This document shows positions 1 to 7,296 of a stretch of DNA of 7,296 nucleotides, one piece after another. The translations under genes and the position numbers were made by a program. Positions within the stretch are counted from its first letter, which is position 1. The number at the start of each line of letters is the position of its first letter. This stretch comes from Bacteroidaceae bacterium (GTDB lineage Bacteria > Bacteroidota > Bacteroidia > Bacteroidales > CHK158-818). The notes below the pieces were generated by a model. That model did no database searches and was not told the origin of the DNA. It was given only the letters and a program-made list of their open reading frames with translations. The stretch spans positions 1 through 7,296 of the forward strand of contig JAFUKV010000177.1 of the NCBI GenBank assembly GCA_017467745.1, in the 5' to 3' direction.

Positions 1-1352
1 CACCGTTTACCATAGGAGAAGCAAGCGATGTTTTAGCGCATCTCACATTTCTTAGTAACTTCAAACCGCTCGAATCGGGAAAAGTTACCGCAACTTTAAT
101 CACCGATGCCGACAACATCAGCCAAACGCTCGATAACCCGACTCATCCGGGCATTTACAAATTCTCTTTAACCCCGAAACAAGCAGGAAGCGGTAAAATT
201 GTTTTTGACATTCAAACAGCAGAAAGGACATCACAAATCGTTATACCGAACATTACCTTTTACAAAGACGAACACACCGCCCACCACGAAGCCGAAGAGC
301 AAAAAATATCAAGCAGCAACGGCATAGCTTTTTCGAAAGAAATGAGTTGGAACGTAGATTTCTCAACAGAAGAGAGCCGTACTGAGCCTTTCGGACAAAT
401 CATCCGCACAATGGCGCAAATTCAACCCTCGCAAGGCGATGAACAAGTTATAACAGCAAAAGCCGCCGGTATCGTGGTCATCCCCGAAAATGGAATGATA
501 GACGGAAAAGCCGTCAATGCCGGACAAACGCTTTTCTTCATCGAGAGCGGCAGCATGGCGGATAATAACCTGACAGTACGTTATCGCGAAGCCGAAAGCA
601 ATTACAATAGAGCTAAAAAAGAATACGAACGTAAACAACCGCTTGCCAAAGACAAGATAGTGAGTGAAAAAGACTTGCTCCAAGCAAAAGCCGATTTTGA
701 AATAGCCGAAGCCACTTATAACAACTTACGTAAAAATTTTGCGTCAGGCCGTCAATCGGTAACAACGCCCATCAACGGATTCGTAAAACAACTGCTTGTC
801 CGCAACGGAGAATATGTCGAAGCCGGACAACCAGTCGTAGCCGTTTCTCAAAACCGTAATCTCTTTATCAAAGCCGAGATTCAACCGAGATACTATTCGT
901 TGTTAGAAAACATATCAGACGCCAATTTCCGTATGCTCAACGACCAAACTGTTTATACGCTCGAAGAACTTAACGGACGTTTAGTGTCATACGGCAAATC
1001 CACCGAAATTGACAATCCTCTTATTCCTGTTGTATTTCAAGTAAATAATACGGTTAAATTGCTGCCGGGATCATTTGTCGAACTATTCATTAAGACACGT
1101 AATACACTCCCTTCCGTTACCGTACCTAATATCTCTCTGGTTGAAGAGATGGGCAATTATTTTGTCTACGTACAACTCACACCCGAATTTTTCGAAAAAC
1201 GAGAAGTCAAAATAGGCAAAACAGATGGTGTCCGAACAGAAATTCTTTCCGGAATACAAAGCGGTGAACGGATTGTTGCCAAAGGCGCCGTATTGGTAAA
1301 ATTGGCACAAGCATCCGGTACGCTCGATGCCCATTCCGGTCATGTACACTAA
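1..1352 (+). CDS. Efflux RND periplasmic adaptor subunit (CusB/CzcB-like), 5' end missing
   Basis: This is the membrane-fusion (adaptor) protein that links the inner-membrane RND pump to the outer-membrane channel in the periplasm. The frame is already open at position 3 and codes 449 visible residues, so the true start and any signal peptide or lipobox lie left of the window; the Met at 342 is internal. Visible order: an N-terminal beta domain (about 3-260, beginning PFTIGEASDVLAHLTF) of the kind that precedes many Bacteroidota CusB-like adaptors; a His-containing linker (270-302, EHTAHHEAEEQ); the GIAFSKEMSW motif (321-350); the first lipoyl half (about 450-550, AKAAGIVVIPENG); a charged alpha-helical hairpin (about 552-744); the second lipoyl half (about 760-850, TTPINGFVKQLLVRNGEYVEAGQPV); then beta-barrel and membrane-proximal domains. 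The C-terminus is DAHSGHVH, with three His in the last six residues. It ends TAA, 18 bases before the pump gene. Family assignment is firm; the metal is not shown by sequence. Confidence 0.93.
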   Translation, partial: PFTIGEASDVLAHLTFLSNFKPLESGKVTATLITDADNISQTLDNPTHPGIYKFSLTPKQAGSGKIVFDIQTAERTSQIVIPNITFYKDEHTAHHEAEEQKISSSNGIAFSKEMSWNVDFSTEESRTEPFGQIIRTMAQIQPSQGDEQVITAKAAGIVVIPENGMIDGKAVNAGQTLFFIESGSMADNNLTVRYREAESNYNRAKKEYERKQPLAKDKIVSEKDLLQAKADFEIAEATYNNLRKNFASGRQSVTTPINGFVKQLLVRNGEYVEAGQPVVAVSQNRNLFIKAEIQPRYYSLLENISDANFRMLNDQTVYTLEELNGRLVSYGKSTEIDNPLIPVVFQVNNTVKLLPGSFVELFIKTRNTLPSVTVPNISLVEEMGNYFVYVQLTPEFFEKREVKIGKTDGVRTEILSGIQSGERIVAKGAVLVKLAQASGTLDAHSGHVH

Positions 1353-1353
1353 A

Positions 1354-1363
1354 AGGAGGAGGG
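1354..1363 (+). promoter_or_regulatory. Strong Shine-Dalgarno of the pump gene
   Basis: AGGAGGAGGG lies 7 bases before the ATG at 1371 and immediately after the adaptor's TAA. It fixes the pump start and indicates translation within one operon transcript. Such a complete SD is unusual for Bacteroidota, where many genes lack one. Confidence 0.8.
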
Positions 1364-2195
1364 ACGTTTTATGGACTTTATCAACGGCATAATCCGGTTC
1401 TCTTTAAAGAACCAGCTATACATTCTGTTGGGAGCAGTTCTGCTTGTTTTGGGCGGATTATACTCCTCTCAGAAAATGGATATAGACGTTTTTCCCGACC
1501 TAACGGCGCCTACGGTTGTTATTATGACAGACTCTCACGGTATGGCGGCCGAAGAGGTAGAACGTTTGGTAACCTTTCCTATCGAAACGGCTGTAAACGG
1601 AGCGACAAACGTACGCCGTGTACGTTCGGCTTCTATGTACGGTTATTCGTTCGTTTGGGCGGAATTTAACTGGGGAATGGATATTTTCCGTGCCCGGCAA
1701 ATAGTCAGCGAAAAAATGGTTACCCTAAACGACGCCTTACCCGAAGGCATTACTCCGGTAATGGCTCCGCAATCCAGCGTTATGGGCGAAATACTTTTTG
1801 TCGGTATGCAAGCTGACACAACGTCGATGATGGAACTGCGCACTCTGGCCGAATGGGTACTAAAACCGGCTATCTTAGCCACAGGCGGCGTATCGCAAGT
1901 AACCATTATAGGAGGCGATTATAAACAATACCAGATTCTTGCCGACCCGCAGAAAATGGATGCCTACGGTGTTACAATGGCCGAATTAGAATCGGTAGGA
2001 CAAACTTTCAGTACCAATTCCGTAGGCGGTGTAGTACGAGACTTCGGCAACGAATTCGCTTTGAGAGGAATTGCCCGTACAACAGACTTAGACGAATTAG
2101 GCGCGACTTTCGTCAAAATGAATAACGGTAAACCGATTATTGTATCAGACGTTGCGGATGTCGTAATAGGCAGCGCCGTAAAAATGGGGCACGCT

Positions 2196-2198
2196 TAG
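2196..2198 (+). other. In-frame TAG within the RND pump gene
   Basis: The codons run AAA ATG GGG CAC GCT TAG AAA AAT GCC TCA, reading KMGHA-stop-KNAS. The residues on both sides form one conserved porter-domain stretch (KMGHA.KN.SPA, then SLSKQPNIN). From memory of the family this site is usually a small polar residue such as Ser, so a single TCG to TAG change would explain it. The reading frame does not shift, and no further stop occurs in the next 757 sense codons. The three complete gene ends in the window use TAA, TGA and TAA, and none uses TAG. Confidence 0.9.
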
Positions 2199-4453
2199 AA
2201 AAATGCCTCACCCGCCTTTATTATTTCCCTTTCAAAACAACCCAATATCAACCCGCTCAATGTAAAGGAAAAACTAGAAGAGAATTTGAAAAATATTCAA
2301 AAATCTCTCCCCGCCGATGTAAGAATAGACACCGGTATCTTCCGTCAAGCCGATTTCATCGAAACCTCAGTAAACAATGTAGGCAGAGCGTTATTAGAAG
2401 GTGCAATTTTCGTAATCATCGTATTGTTTATTTTCTTAAACAGTTTCCGAACTACCGTTATTTCTATCATTGCCATCCCCCTGTCGCTACTGGGAACACT
2501 GGTGGTGTTGAACCTTCTCGGAATGGATATCAATACCATGACGTTGGGCGGTATGTGCATTGCCATCGGATCGTTGGTAGACGACGCTATCATAGATGTT
2601 GAGAATGTTTATAAACGGTTGCGACAAAACCACCGTAAACCCAAAGAAGAACGCCAATCTGTTTTTAACATCGTGTTTGAAGCCTCAAAAGAGATTCGCG
2701 CTTCTATACTGAACGCAACATTCATCATTATGGTGGCTTTTATTCCGTTATTCTTCCTTTCCGGCATGGAAGGACGCATGCTTAAACCGCTTGGTATAGC
2801 ATATATTATCTCTTTATTCATGTCTCTTATCGTTGCGATGACGGTTACACCGTTGCTCTGTAAAAAGATGTTATCCGACGAAAAATATTTGACTAAAAAC
2901 GAAAAAGACAGCCAACTCACTCAAAAATTATCTGCCGGTTATTTCAATTCGCTCTCGTGGGTGCTGAATCACAAGAAAGGCGTATTAAGCGCAACTATAA
3001 CCGTTTTTGTTGTAACAATCATTTTGTTTTTTACAATGGGACAAAGTTTCCTGCCGGAATTTAATGAAGGTTCTGCAACTATCTCGGCTGTGGCTAAACC
3101 CGGAGTATCGCTCGAAGTAAACAATGAATTGGGTAACATGATGGAAACGGAATTATTAAAAATTCCGGAAGTAACCGGAACAGCACGTCGTACCGGTCGA
3201 GGCGAACTGGACGAACACTCGCAAGCCATTAACAGTGCGGAAATAGACGTACAATTTACTTTGAAAGACCGCAGTCGTGAAGAGGTATTTAACGACATGC
3301 GAGAACGTTTGGCCGGAGTACCGGGTATTGCGGCAACCATCGGACAACCGTTAGGACACCGTATAGACCACATGCTTTCAGGCACACGCGCTAATATCGC
3401 TATCAAACTTTTCGGTACAGATCTAAGCCGCATGTTCATGATCGGAAACCAAATTAAAAGTTCCATTTCCGGCATAGAGGGTCTGGTAGATATTGCTGTT
3501 GAACAGCAGACAGAAACCCCTCAACTGCAAATACGGGCAAACCGTTCAGCCTTAGCCAAATATGGAATCAGTATAGAAGAGTTTAATAAATTCATCGAAT
3601 TGGCTTTCTCGGGAGATAAAATAGCAGACATATATGAAGGCCAACGCAGCTTCGACTTGGTATTGCGTCTCAACAAAAACTATACGGAAAATATAGAATC
3701 AGTGAAAAAAGCGTTGATAGACACAGGCGACGGACGTAAAATACCGCTTGAAGAGGTTGCTGAAATCGTATCGACAGGCGGTCCGAATACTATATCTCGC
3801 GAAAACGTACAACGTAAACTGGTCGTTTCCGCCAATACGTCCGGACGAGACGTAGGCAGCATTATAAAAGATATTCGAGAAACGATAGATGAAAATATCA
3901 CCCTTCCCGAAGGATACCGCATAGAATATGGAGGACAGTTTGAAAGCGCCCAAAGCGCATCACGCACCCTATTTATCGCTACAATCGCCTCTATTTTGAT
4001 TATTTTCTTATTGTTATTCGGAGAATTCCGTAATGCTTCTCTTTCTGCTATCGTTCTTTTAAATTTACCGTTAGCATTAATCGGAGGCGTTTTAGCCGTC
4101 TATCTTACTTCCGGAATTATCAGTATCCCTTCCATTATCGGGTTCATCACGTTATTCGGTATCGCCACCCGTAACGGAATATTGCTCATATCAAAATATA
4201 AGCATCTGCAAGAGGCGGGTACACCATTACACGAAACCGTATTGCACGGTTCTATCGACCGTCTGAATCCGATTTTAATGACTGCTCTCACATCGGCATT
4301 AGCGTTAATCCCACTGGTTTTCAACGGAGATAAACCGGGCAACGAAATTCAAAGTCCGATGGCCATTGTCGTATTAGGCGGCCTACTAACCTCTACATTA
4401 CTCAACATTTACCTGATGCCTATCGTATATGAATGGTTCGCAAAAAGAAAATT

Positions 4454-4460
4454 AAAGGAG
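4454..4460 (+). promoter_or_regulatory. Ribosome binding site of the channel gene, inside the pump 3' end
   Basis: AAAGGAG lies 8 bases before the ATG at 4469. It decides the start of the channel gene over the earlier in-frame ATG at 4433, and it lies inside the last codons of the pump gene, as expected for translational coupling. Confidence 0.7.
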
Positions 4461-4468
4461 AAAACAAA

Positions 4469-5647
4469 ATGAAAAGATTCATATTCTGCATATCGGCTCT
4501 ATGGCTATCCGTATCTGCATTTTGTCAAGACATATATACCCCGATATTAGAGCAGATAGAGCAAAACAGCACAACGCTCAGCGCGCTGCAAGAACTTATG
4601 AAATCGCAAAAACTGAGCAATAAAACCGGGCTTACACCTGCCGATCCCGAAGTGGAATTCGGTTATCTTTGGGGAAGCCCCATTGCCATAGGAAATAAAA
4701 AAGATGTCAGCGTAAGCCAGACTTTCGATTTTCCGACTGTGTACACACAAAAGCATAAGTTATCTAACTTACAAAACAACAGCGTTGAGTATGAGTACAA
4801 ATCACAACGTATGGATTTGTTGCTCACCGCCAAAACAACTTGTATAGAACTGGTCTATTACAACGCTTTATTTGAATTGTATAGCAGACAACTTGATAAT
4901 GCCAGACAAATAGCGGAGGCTTTTGAAAAAATGCAGGCGACGGGCGATGCCAATCGATTAGAGCACAACAAAGCCATGCTCAATTATACCAACTTCGAAA
5001 ACGAAATAAAACGAATAGACCTTGAACGCAAACGATTGTTATCAACATTAACAGGTCTTAATGGCGGTAAACTTATTACGTTCGACACGAAATCTTTCGG
5101 AGCAGTCTCATTCCCCTCTGATTTCGAAAGTTGGTACACAACCGCCGAAGCAGGAAATCCGGCTTTACAATATCTCAAATCGCAAGTAGACGTCAACAAT
5201 AGGCAAATACAACTTTCTCGAGCATCAAGTCTTCCGAAATTTTCAATCGGTTATGCCGGCGAATTTGTCAAAGGAGAAGAATTTCAAGGCATAACGGTAG
5301 GCATGTCCATCCCCTTATGGGAAAATAAAAACCATGTAAAACAGGCCAAAGCCGCCGCTAAGGCATCGGAACAAATGGAAAAAGATGCGAAAATGCAATA
5401 CTATAACCAATTAAAAAATCTGTATGAAGAGGTTATGCAATTGCAAGAAAACATCGCCCGTTACAATACCGTACTGAACCAGAACGATAACGAAGAATTA
5501 TTGTTCAAAGCATACAACGGAGGCGAACTATCTTTATTAGATTATCTGCTCGAAATAGAATACTACTTCGACGCTTACGATAAACGATTACAGGCAGAAC
5601 GCGATTTAGAGCTGGCATTAGCCTCGCTTAACGCCTATCAACTGTAA
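4469..5647 (+). CDS. TolC family outer-membrane efflux channel (CusC-like)
   Basis: This is the outer-membrane duct of the efflux complex, expected to act as a trimer reaching into the periplasm and docking on the adaptor. The protein has 392 residues, typical for short Bacteroidota CusC-like channels. I chose the ATG at 4469 because it overlaps the pump stop (ATGA), has an SD 8 bases upstream, and gives a clean signal peptide (MKRFIFCISALWLSVSAFCQ); starting at 4433 would put 12 charged residues before it. The cysteine at residue 19 follows Phe, so it is not a convincing lipobox, and signal peptidase I cleavage is more likely. The rest shows two long alpha-helical OEP repeats: the first includes DPEVEFGYLWG, VSVSQTFDFP and a long helix (residues about 95-195); the second includes GYAGEFVKGEEFQGITVGM, SIPLWENKN, a charged helix and the closing segment GELSLLDYLLEIEYY. 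The frame is intact, so selection on the operon was recent. Family assignment is firm; substrate is inferred only from the neighbours. Confidence 0.92.
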   Translation: MKRFIFCISALWLSVSAFCQDIYTPILEQIEQNSTTLSALQELMKSQKLSNKTGLTPADPEVEFGYLWGSPIAIGNKKDVSVSQTFDFPTVYTQKHKLSNLQNNSVEYEYKSQRMDLLLTAKTTCIELVYYNALFELYSRQLDNARQIAEAFEKMQATGDANRLEHNKAMLNYTNFENEIKRIDLERKRLLSTLTGLNGGKLITFDTKSFGAVSFPSDFESWYTTAEAGNPALQYLKSQVDVNNRQIQLSRASSLPKFSIGYAGEFVKGEEFQGITVGMSIPLWENKNHVKQAKAAAKASEQMEKDAKMQYYNQLKNLYEEVMQLQENIARYNTVLNQNDNEELLFKAYNGGELSLLDYLLEIEYYFDAYDKRLQAERDLELALASLNAYQL

Positions 5648-5654
5648 CAATTTC

Positions 5655-5684
5655 AACGGCAGAGAAGTGAAGTTCTCTGCCGTT
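5655..5684 (+). terminator. Perfect 12-bp stem-loop after the efflux operon
   Basis: AACGGCAGAGAA (5655-5666) and TTCTCTGCCGTT (5673-5684) are exact reverse complements around a 6-base loop GTGAAG. The hairpin begins 7 bases after the channel gene's stop and precedes the promoter of the next gene, which fits transcription termination or 3'-end protection of the operon mRNA. It is not followed by a T-run (AAACAATATC follows), so it is not a textbook intrinsic terminator. Confidence 0.65.
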
Positions 5685-5771
5685 AAACAATATCGGAAAA
5701 ACACCCATTCGGAAGGTACAATTAAACCATACTTAACCAACAAAGAACTACACACTTATATTCGCTCTGAC

Positions 5772-5805
5772 TTTGCCGTTTTTACGTAAAATATTATTAC
5801 CTTTG
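5772..5805 (+). promoter_or_regulatory. Bacteroides-type promoter of the S46 peptidase gene
   Basis: A TTTG at 5772-5775 and a TACCTTTG at 5798-5805 match the Bacteroides sigma-ABfr -33 (TTTG) and -7 (TAnnTTTG) elements, with 22 bases between them. Transcription would begin around 5810-5815, giving a leader of about 20 bases (A-rich, no Shine-Dalgarno) before the ATG at 5834. This shows that the peptidase gene has its own promoter, separate from the efflux operon. Confidence 0.75.
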
Positions 5806-5833
5806 CTCTTGTATAAACAAACATCAACCTAAC

Positions 5834-7296
5834 ATGAGAATAAAATCATTATTTATCGGGACAACGCTTTTTTTAAGCGCTATTTCCGTTCACGCCGACG
5901 AAGGAATGTGGTTGCTTCCCTTATTGAAACAACATAACACTGAACAACTGAAAAAATTAGGACTGAACTTAGATCCGGATGAAATATACAACCCTGACGG
6001 AACCTCCTTAAAAGACGCCATCGTTATTTTCGGTGGAGGCTGTACCGGAGAAATCATATCGCCCGAAGGATTGTTGATAACCAACCATCATTGCGGATAC
6101 GGTTCTATACAACAACATAGTACGGTAGAACATAATTACCTGAAAGACGGATTTTGGGCGATGAGCAAAAAAGACGAGATTCCGACTCCGGGACTTAAAG
6201 TGCAATTTATCGACAAAATAGAAGACGTTACCGATTATGTAAAGGAAGCATTAGATAACGATCCGAATCCGTCTCCTGAAAAATTCCTATCCGGGAAATT
6301 TTTAAAAGAACTGGCCACTGCCCGTGCAGGAAAAGAATTTCTCAGCGAAAATCCGTGGATAGAAGTAGAAATAAAACCTTTCTACGGAGGAAACAAATAT
6401 TACATGTTTACGAAGAAAATTTACTCGGACGTTCGTTTTGTCGGCGCACCTCCCTCTTCTATCGGAAAATTCGGAGCCGATACGGACAATTGGATGTGGC
6501 CAAGACATACATGCGACTTTTCTCTTTTCAGAGTATATACCGATAAAAACGGGAATCCGGCAAAATATTCTCCGGACAACGTTCCCTTGAAAGCGAAAAA
6601 ATATCTAAACATTTCTCTATCCGGAATAAAAGACAACGATTTTACCATGATTATGGGATTTCCCGGCAGCACAAACCGCTACTATACATCATGGGACATC
6701 AAACAACGCCGAGACATATCGAATGCCGTTCGTATAGATATGAGAGGTATTCGCCAAGAAGAAATGTTAGCTGAAATGTTAGCCGACCCGAAGGTACAAA
6801 TACAGTACGCCGCAAAATATTCCGGTTCGAGCAACTATTGGAAAAATTCTATCGGTATGAATCAAGCGATAGACAAATTGAATCTGATAGCTAAAAAACA
6901 AAAAGAAGAAACGGAATTTAAAACTTGGGCGCAACAGCAAGGGAAACAAATATATGCCGATGCTCTCGACAACATCCGCGAAGCTGTTGAAAAAAGAGAC
7001 TCTGTAACTTACCAGCTGTCTATGCTAAACGAAGCGTTGGTAAACGGTGTAGAGTTCAGCCGCGTTCCTTTTTCTTTTAAAGAATTAAAAAACGCTCTCG
7101 AACAAAATAACAAAGACATTATACAAAAACAACTTCAAGAGTTGGAACTCACATATCACGCTTTCGCCAATAAAGATTATAGCCCCAAAGTTGACAAACG
7201 GGTATCGAAAGTGATGATTAAGGCCTATGCTGACAGAATTAAAGCACAAGACCGTCCGGATATATTCTCTCTTATCGAGAAAAAATACAAAAACAA
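5834..7296 (+). CDS. S46 family dipeptidyl-peptidase (DPP7/DPP11-like), 3' end missing
   Basis: S46 enzymes are secreted serine peptidases that release dipeptides from the N-termini of oligopeptides, feeding peptide uptake in Bacteroidota. The 487 visible residues begin with a signal peptide (MRIKSLFIGTTLFLSAISVHA) and the mature end DEGMWLLPLL, the hallmark start of the family. The chymotrypsin-fold core follows: GGGCTGEIISPEGLLITNHHCGYGSIQ with catalytic His86 (6089-6091), then TDNWMWPRHTCDFSLFRVY, where Asp228 (6515-6517) is the probable catalytic Asp (142 residues after the His, as I recall for P. gingivalis DPP11). The helical domain typical of S46 begins around residue 290. Family members are about 710-720 residues, so roughly 230, including the GNSGSP serine and the Gly/Arg residue that separates DPP7 (broad, hydrophobic) from DPP11 (Asp/Glu-specific), lie beyond the right edge. 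The subtype therefore cannot be decided. No stop occurs in the visible frame. The gene has its own promoter and no evident link to metal efflux. Confidence 0.93.
   Translation, partial: MRIKSLFIGTTLFLSAISVHADEGMWLLPLLKQHNTEQLKKLGLNLDPDEIYNPDGTSLKDAIVIFGGGCTGEIISPEGLLITNHHCGYGSIQQHSTVEHNYLKDGFWAMSKKDEIPTPGLKVQFIDKIEDVTDYVKEALDNDPNPSPEKFLSGKFLKELATARAGKEFLSENPWIEVEIKPFYGGNKYYMFTKKIYSDVRFVGAPPSSIGKFGADTDNWMWPRHTCDFSLFRVYTDKNGNPAKYSPDNVPLKAKKYLNISLSGIKDNDFTMIMGFPGSTNRYYTSWDIKQRRDISNAVRIDMRGIRQEEMLAEMLADPKVQIQYAAKYSGSSNYWKNSIGMNQAIDKLNLIAKKQKEETEFKTWAQQQGKQIYADALDNIREAVEKRDSVTYQLSMLNEALVNGVEFSRVPFSFKELKNALEQNNKDIIQKQLQELELTYHAFANKDYSPKVDKRVSKVMIKAYADRIKAQDRPDIFSLIEKKYKN

Larger units (their letters stand above)
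1371..4472 (+). pseudogene. Heavy-metal efflux RND pump (CusA/CzcA family, HME-RND), interrupted by one in-frame TAG
   Basis: This is the inner-membrane proton/metal antiporter of the tripartite efflux complex. Read through the TAG at codon 276, the frame gives 1033 residues, the normal length for the family, with 12 predicted membrane segments: TM1 near residues 15-34, TM2-TM6 near 340-495, TM7 near 536-556, TM8-TM12 near 865-1021. The porter domain lies between TM1 and TM2 (DVFPDLTAPTVVI, ARQIVSEKM, MAPQSSVMGEI) and again between TM7 and TM8. TM4 carries AIGSLVDDAIIDVEN, closest to the CusA/SilA signature, with the proton-relay Asp at residue 404 (2580-2582). By my hand alignment the E. coli CusA methionine triad M573/M623/M672 is replaced by Ser622, His667 and Ile733, and the TM10/TM11 wording (RNGILLIS, RLNPILMTALTSAL) resembles CzcA. 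Metal specificity is therefore unknown. Without read-through, the 275-residue product has only TM1 and part of the porter domain and cannot pump. Annotated as a pseudogene for that reason; stop-codon read-through or a sequence error are the alternatives. Confidence 0.85.

Noticed and set aside
342..1352. ATG at 342 as the start of the adaptor gene
   Set aside because: The frame is open from position 3, and the upstream residues form a domain and linker typical of the family. The gene is cut by the window edge, not started at 342.
2969..3475. 168-codon open frame on the - strand
   Set aside because: It lies entirely within the strongly conserved pump gene. Its translation has no recognisable domain and it shows no promoter or ribosome site, so it is a shadow of the + strand coding.
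4433..4468. ATG at 4433 as the start of the channel gene
   Set aside because: It adds 12 mostly charged residues before a clear signal peptide, while the ATG at 4469 has a well-placed SD and the ATGA overlap.
2286..4472. Second, independent RND gene starting at TTG 2286
   Set aside because: It is in the same frame as the upstream part, begins in the middle of a porter domain, and lacks TM1. It is the continuation of the pump gene after the TAG.
5685..5771. Possible small RNA or regulator-binding site between hairpin and promoter
   Set aside because: No repeat, palindrome or promoter-like element beyond those listed is visible in this AT-rich stretch.
6355..6546. Small + strand open frame inside the S46 gene
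   Set aside because: It is out of frame with the S46 peptidase, whose frame is continuous and carries the family motifs across this stretch.
1..7296. Alternative genetic code with TAG as a sense codon
   Set aside because: Only one in-frame TAG occurs in about 2,300 coding codons. A recoded genome should show many more. Local suppression cannot be excluded.

Overview
The window looks like a chromosomal segment of a Bacteroidales bacterium (phylum Bacteroidota). The clues are a TTTG / TAnnTTTG promoter of the Bacteroides type, an A-rich leader without a Shine-Dalgarno before the last gene, an S46 dipeptidyl-peptidase (a family prominent in this phylum), and protein wording typical of Bacteroidota heavy-metal RND systems. 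Base composition is moderately AT-rich throughout. The genus cannot be fixed from this sequence. All genes lie on the + strand.

Positions 1-5647 hold a tripartite heavy-metal efflux operon in the order adaptor, pump, outer-membrane channel. The adaptor (CusB/CzcB-like) enters from the left edge already open and ends at 1352. The inner-membrane RND pump (CusA/CzcA-like) starts 18 bases later behind a strong ribosome binding site and would end at 4472. The TolC-type channel (CusC-like) starts inside the pump's stop codon (ATGA overlap) and ends at 5647. Together they would move metal ions from the periplasm or cytoplasm across the outer membrane, driven by proton flow through the pump.

The most notable observation is a single in-frame TAG at 2196-2198 in the pump gene. 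The frame is the same on both sides and the protein on both sides matches one continuous HME-RND pump of about 1033 residues. There is no other stop and no frameshift. The gene is therefore either a very recent nonsense pseudogene, a read-through gene, or carries a sequencing or assembly error. The methionine triad that binds Cu(I)/Ag(I) in E. coli CusA is also not conserved, so the metal specificity is open.

The 186-base gap at 5648-5833 holds a perfect 12-bp stem-loop just after the channel gene and then a well-formed Bacteroides-type promoter. That promoter drives a secreted S46 family dipeptidyl-peptidase (DPP7/DPP11-like), which starts at 5834 and runs off the right edge before its catalytic serine.

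I see no mobile element, CRISPR array, RNA gene or clearly undescribed system. Apart from the TAG, the region reads as ordinary core or near-core Bacteroidales genome.
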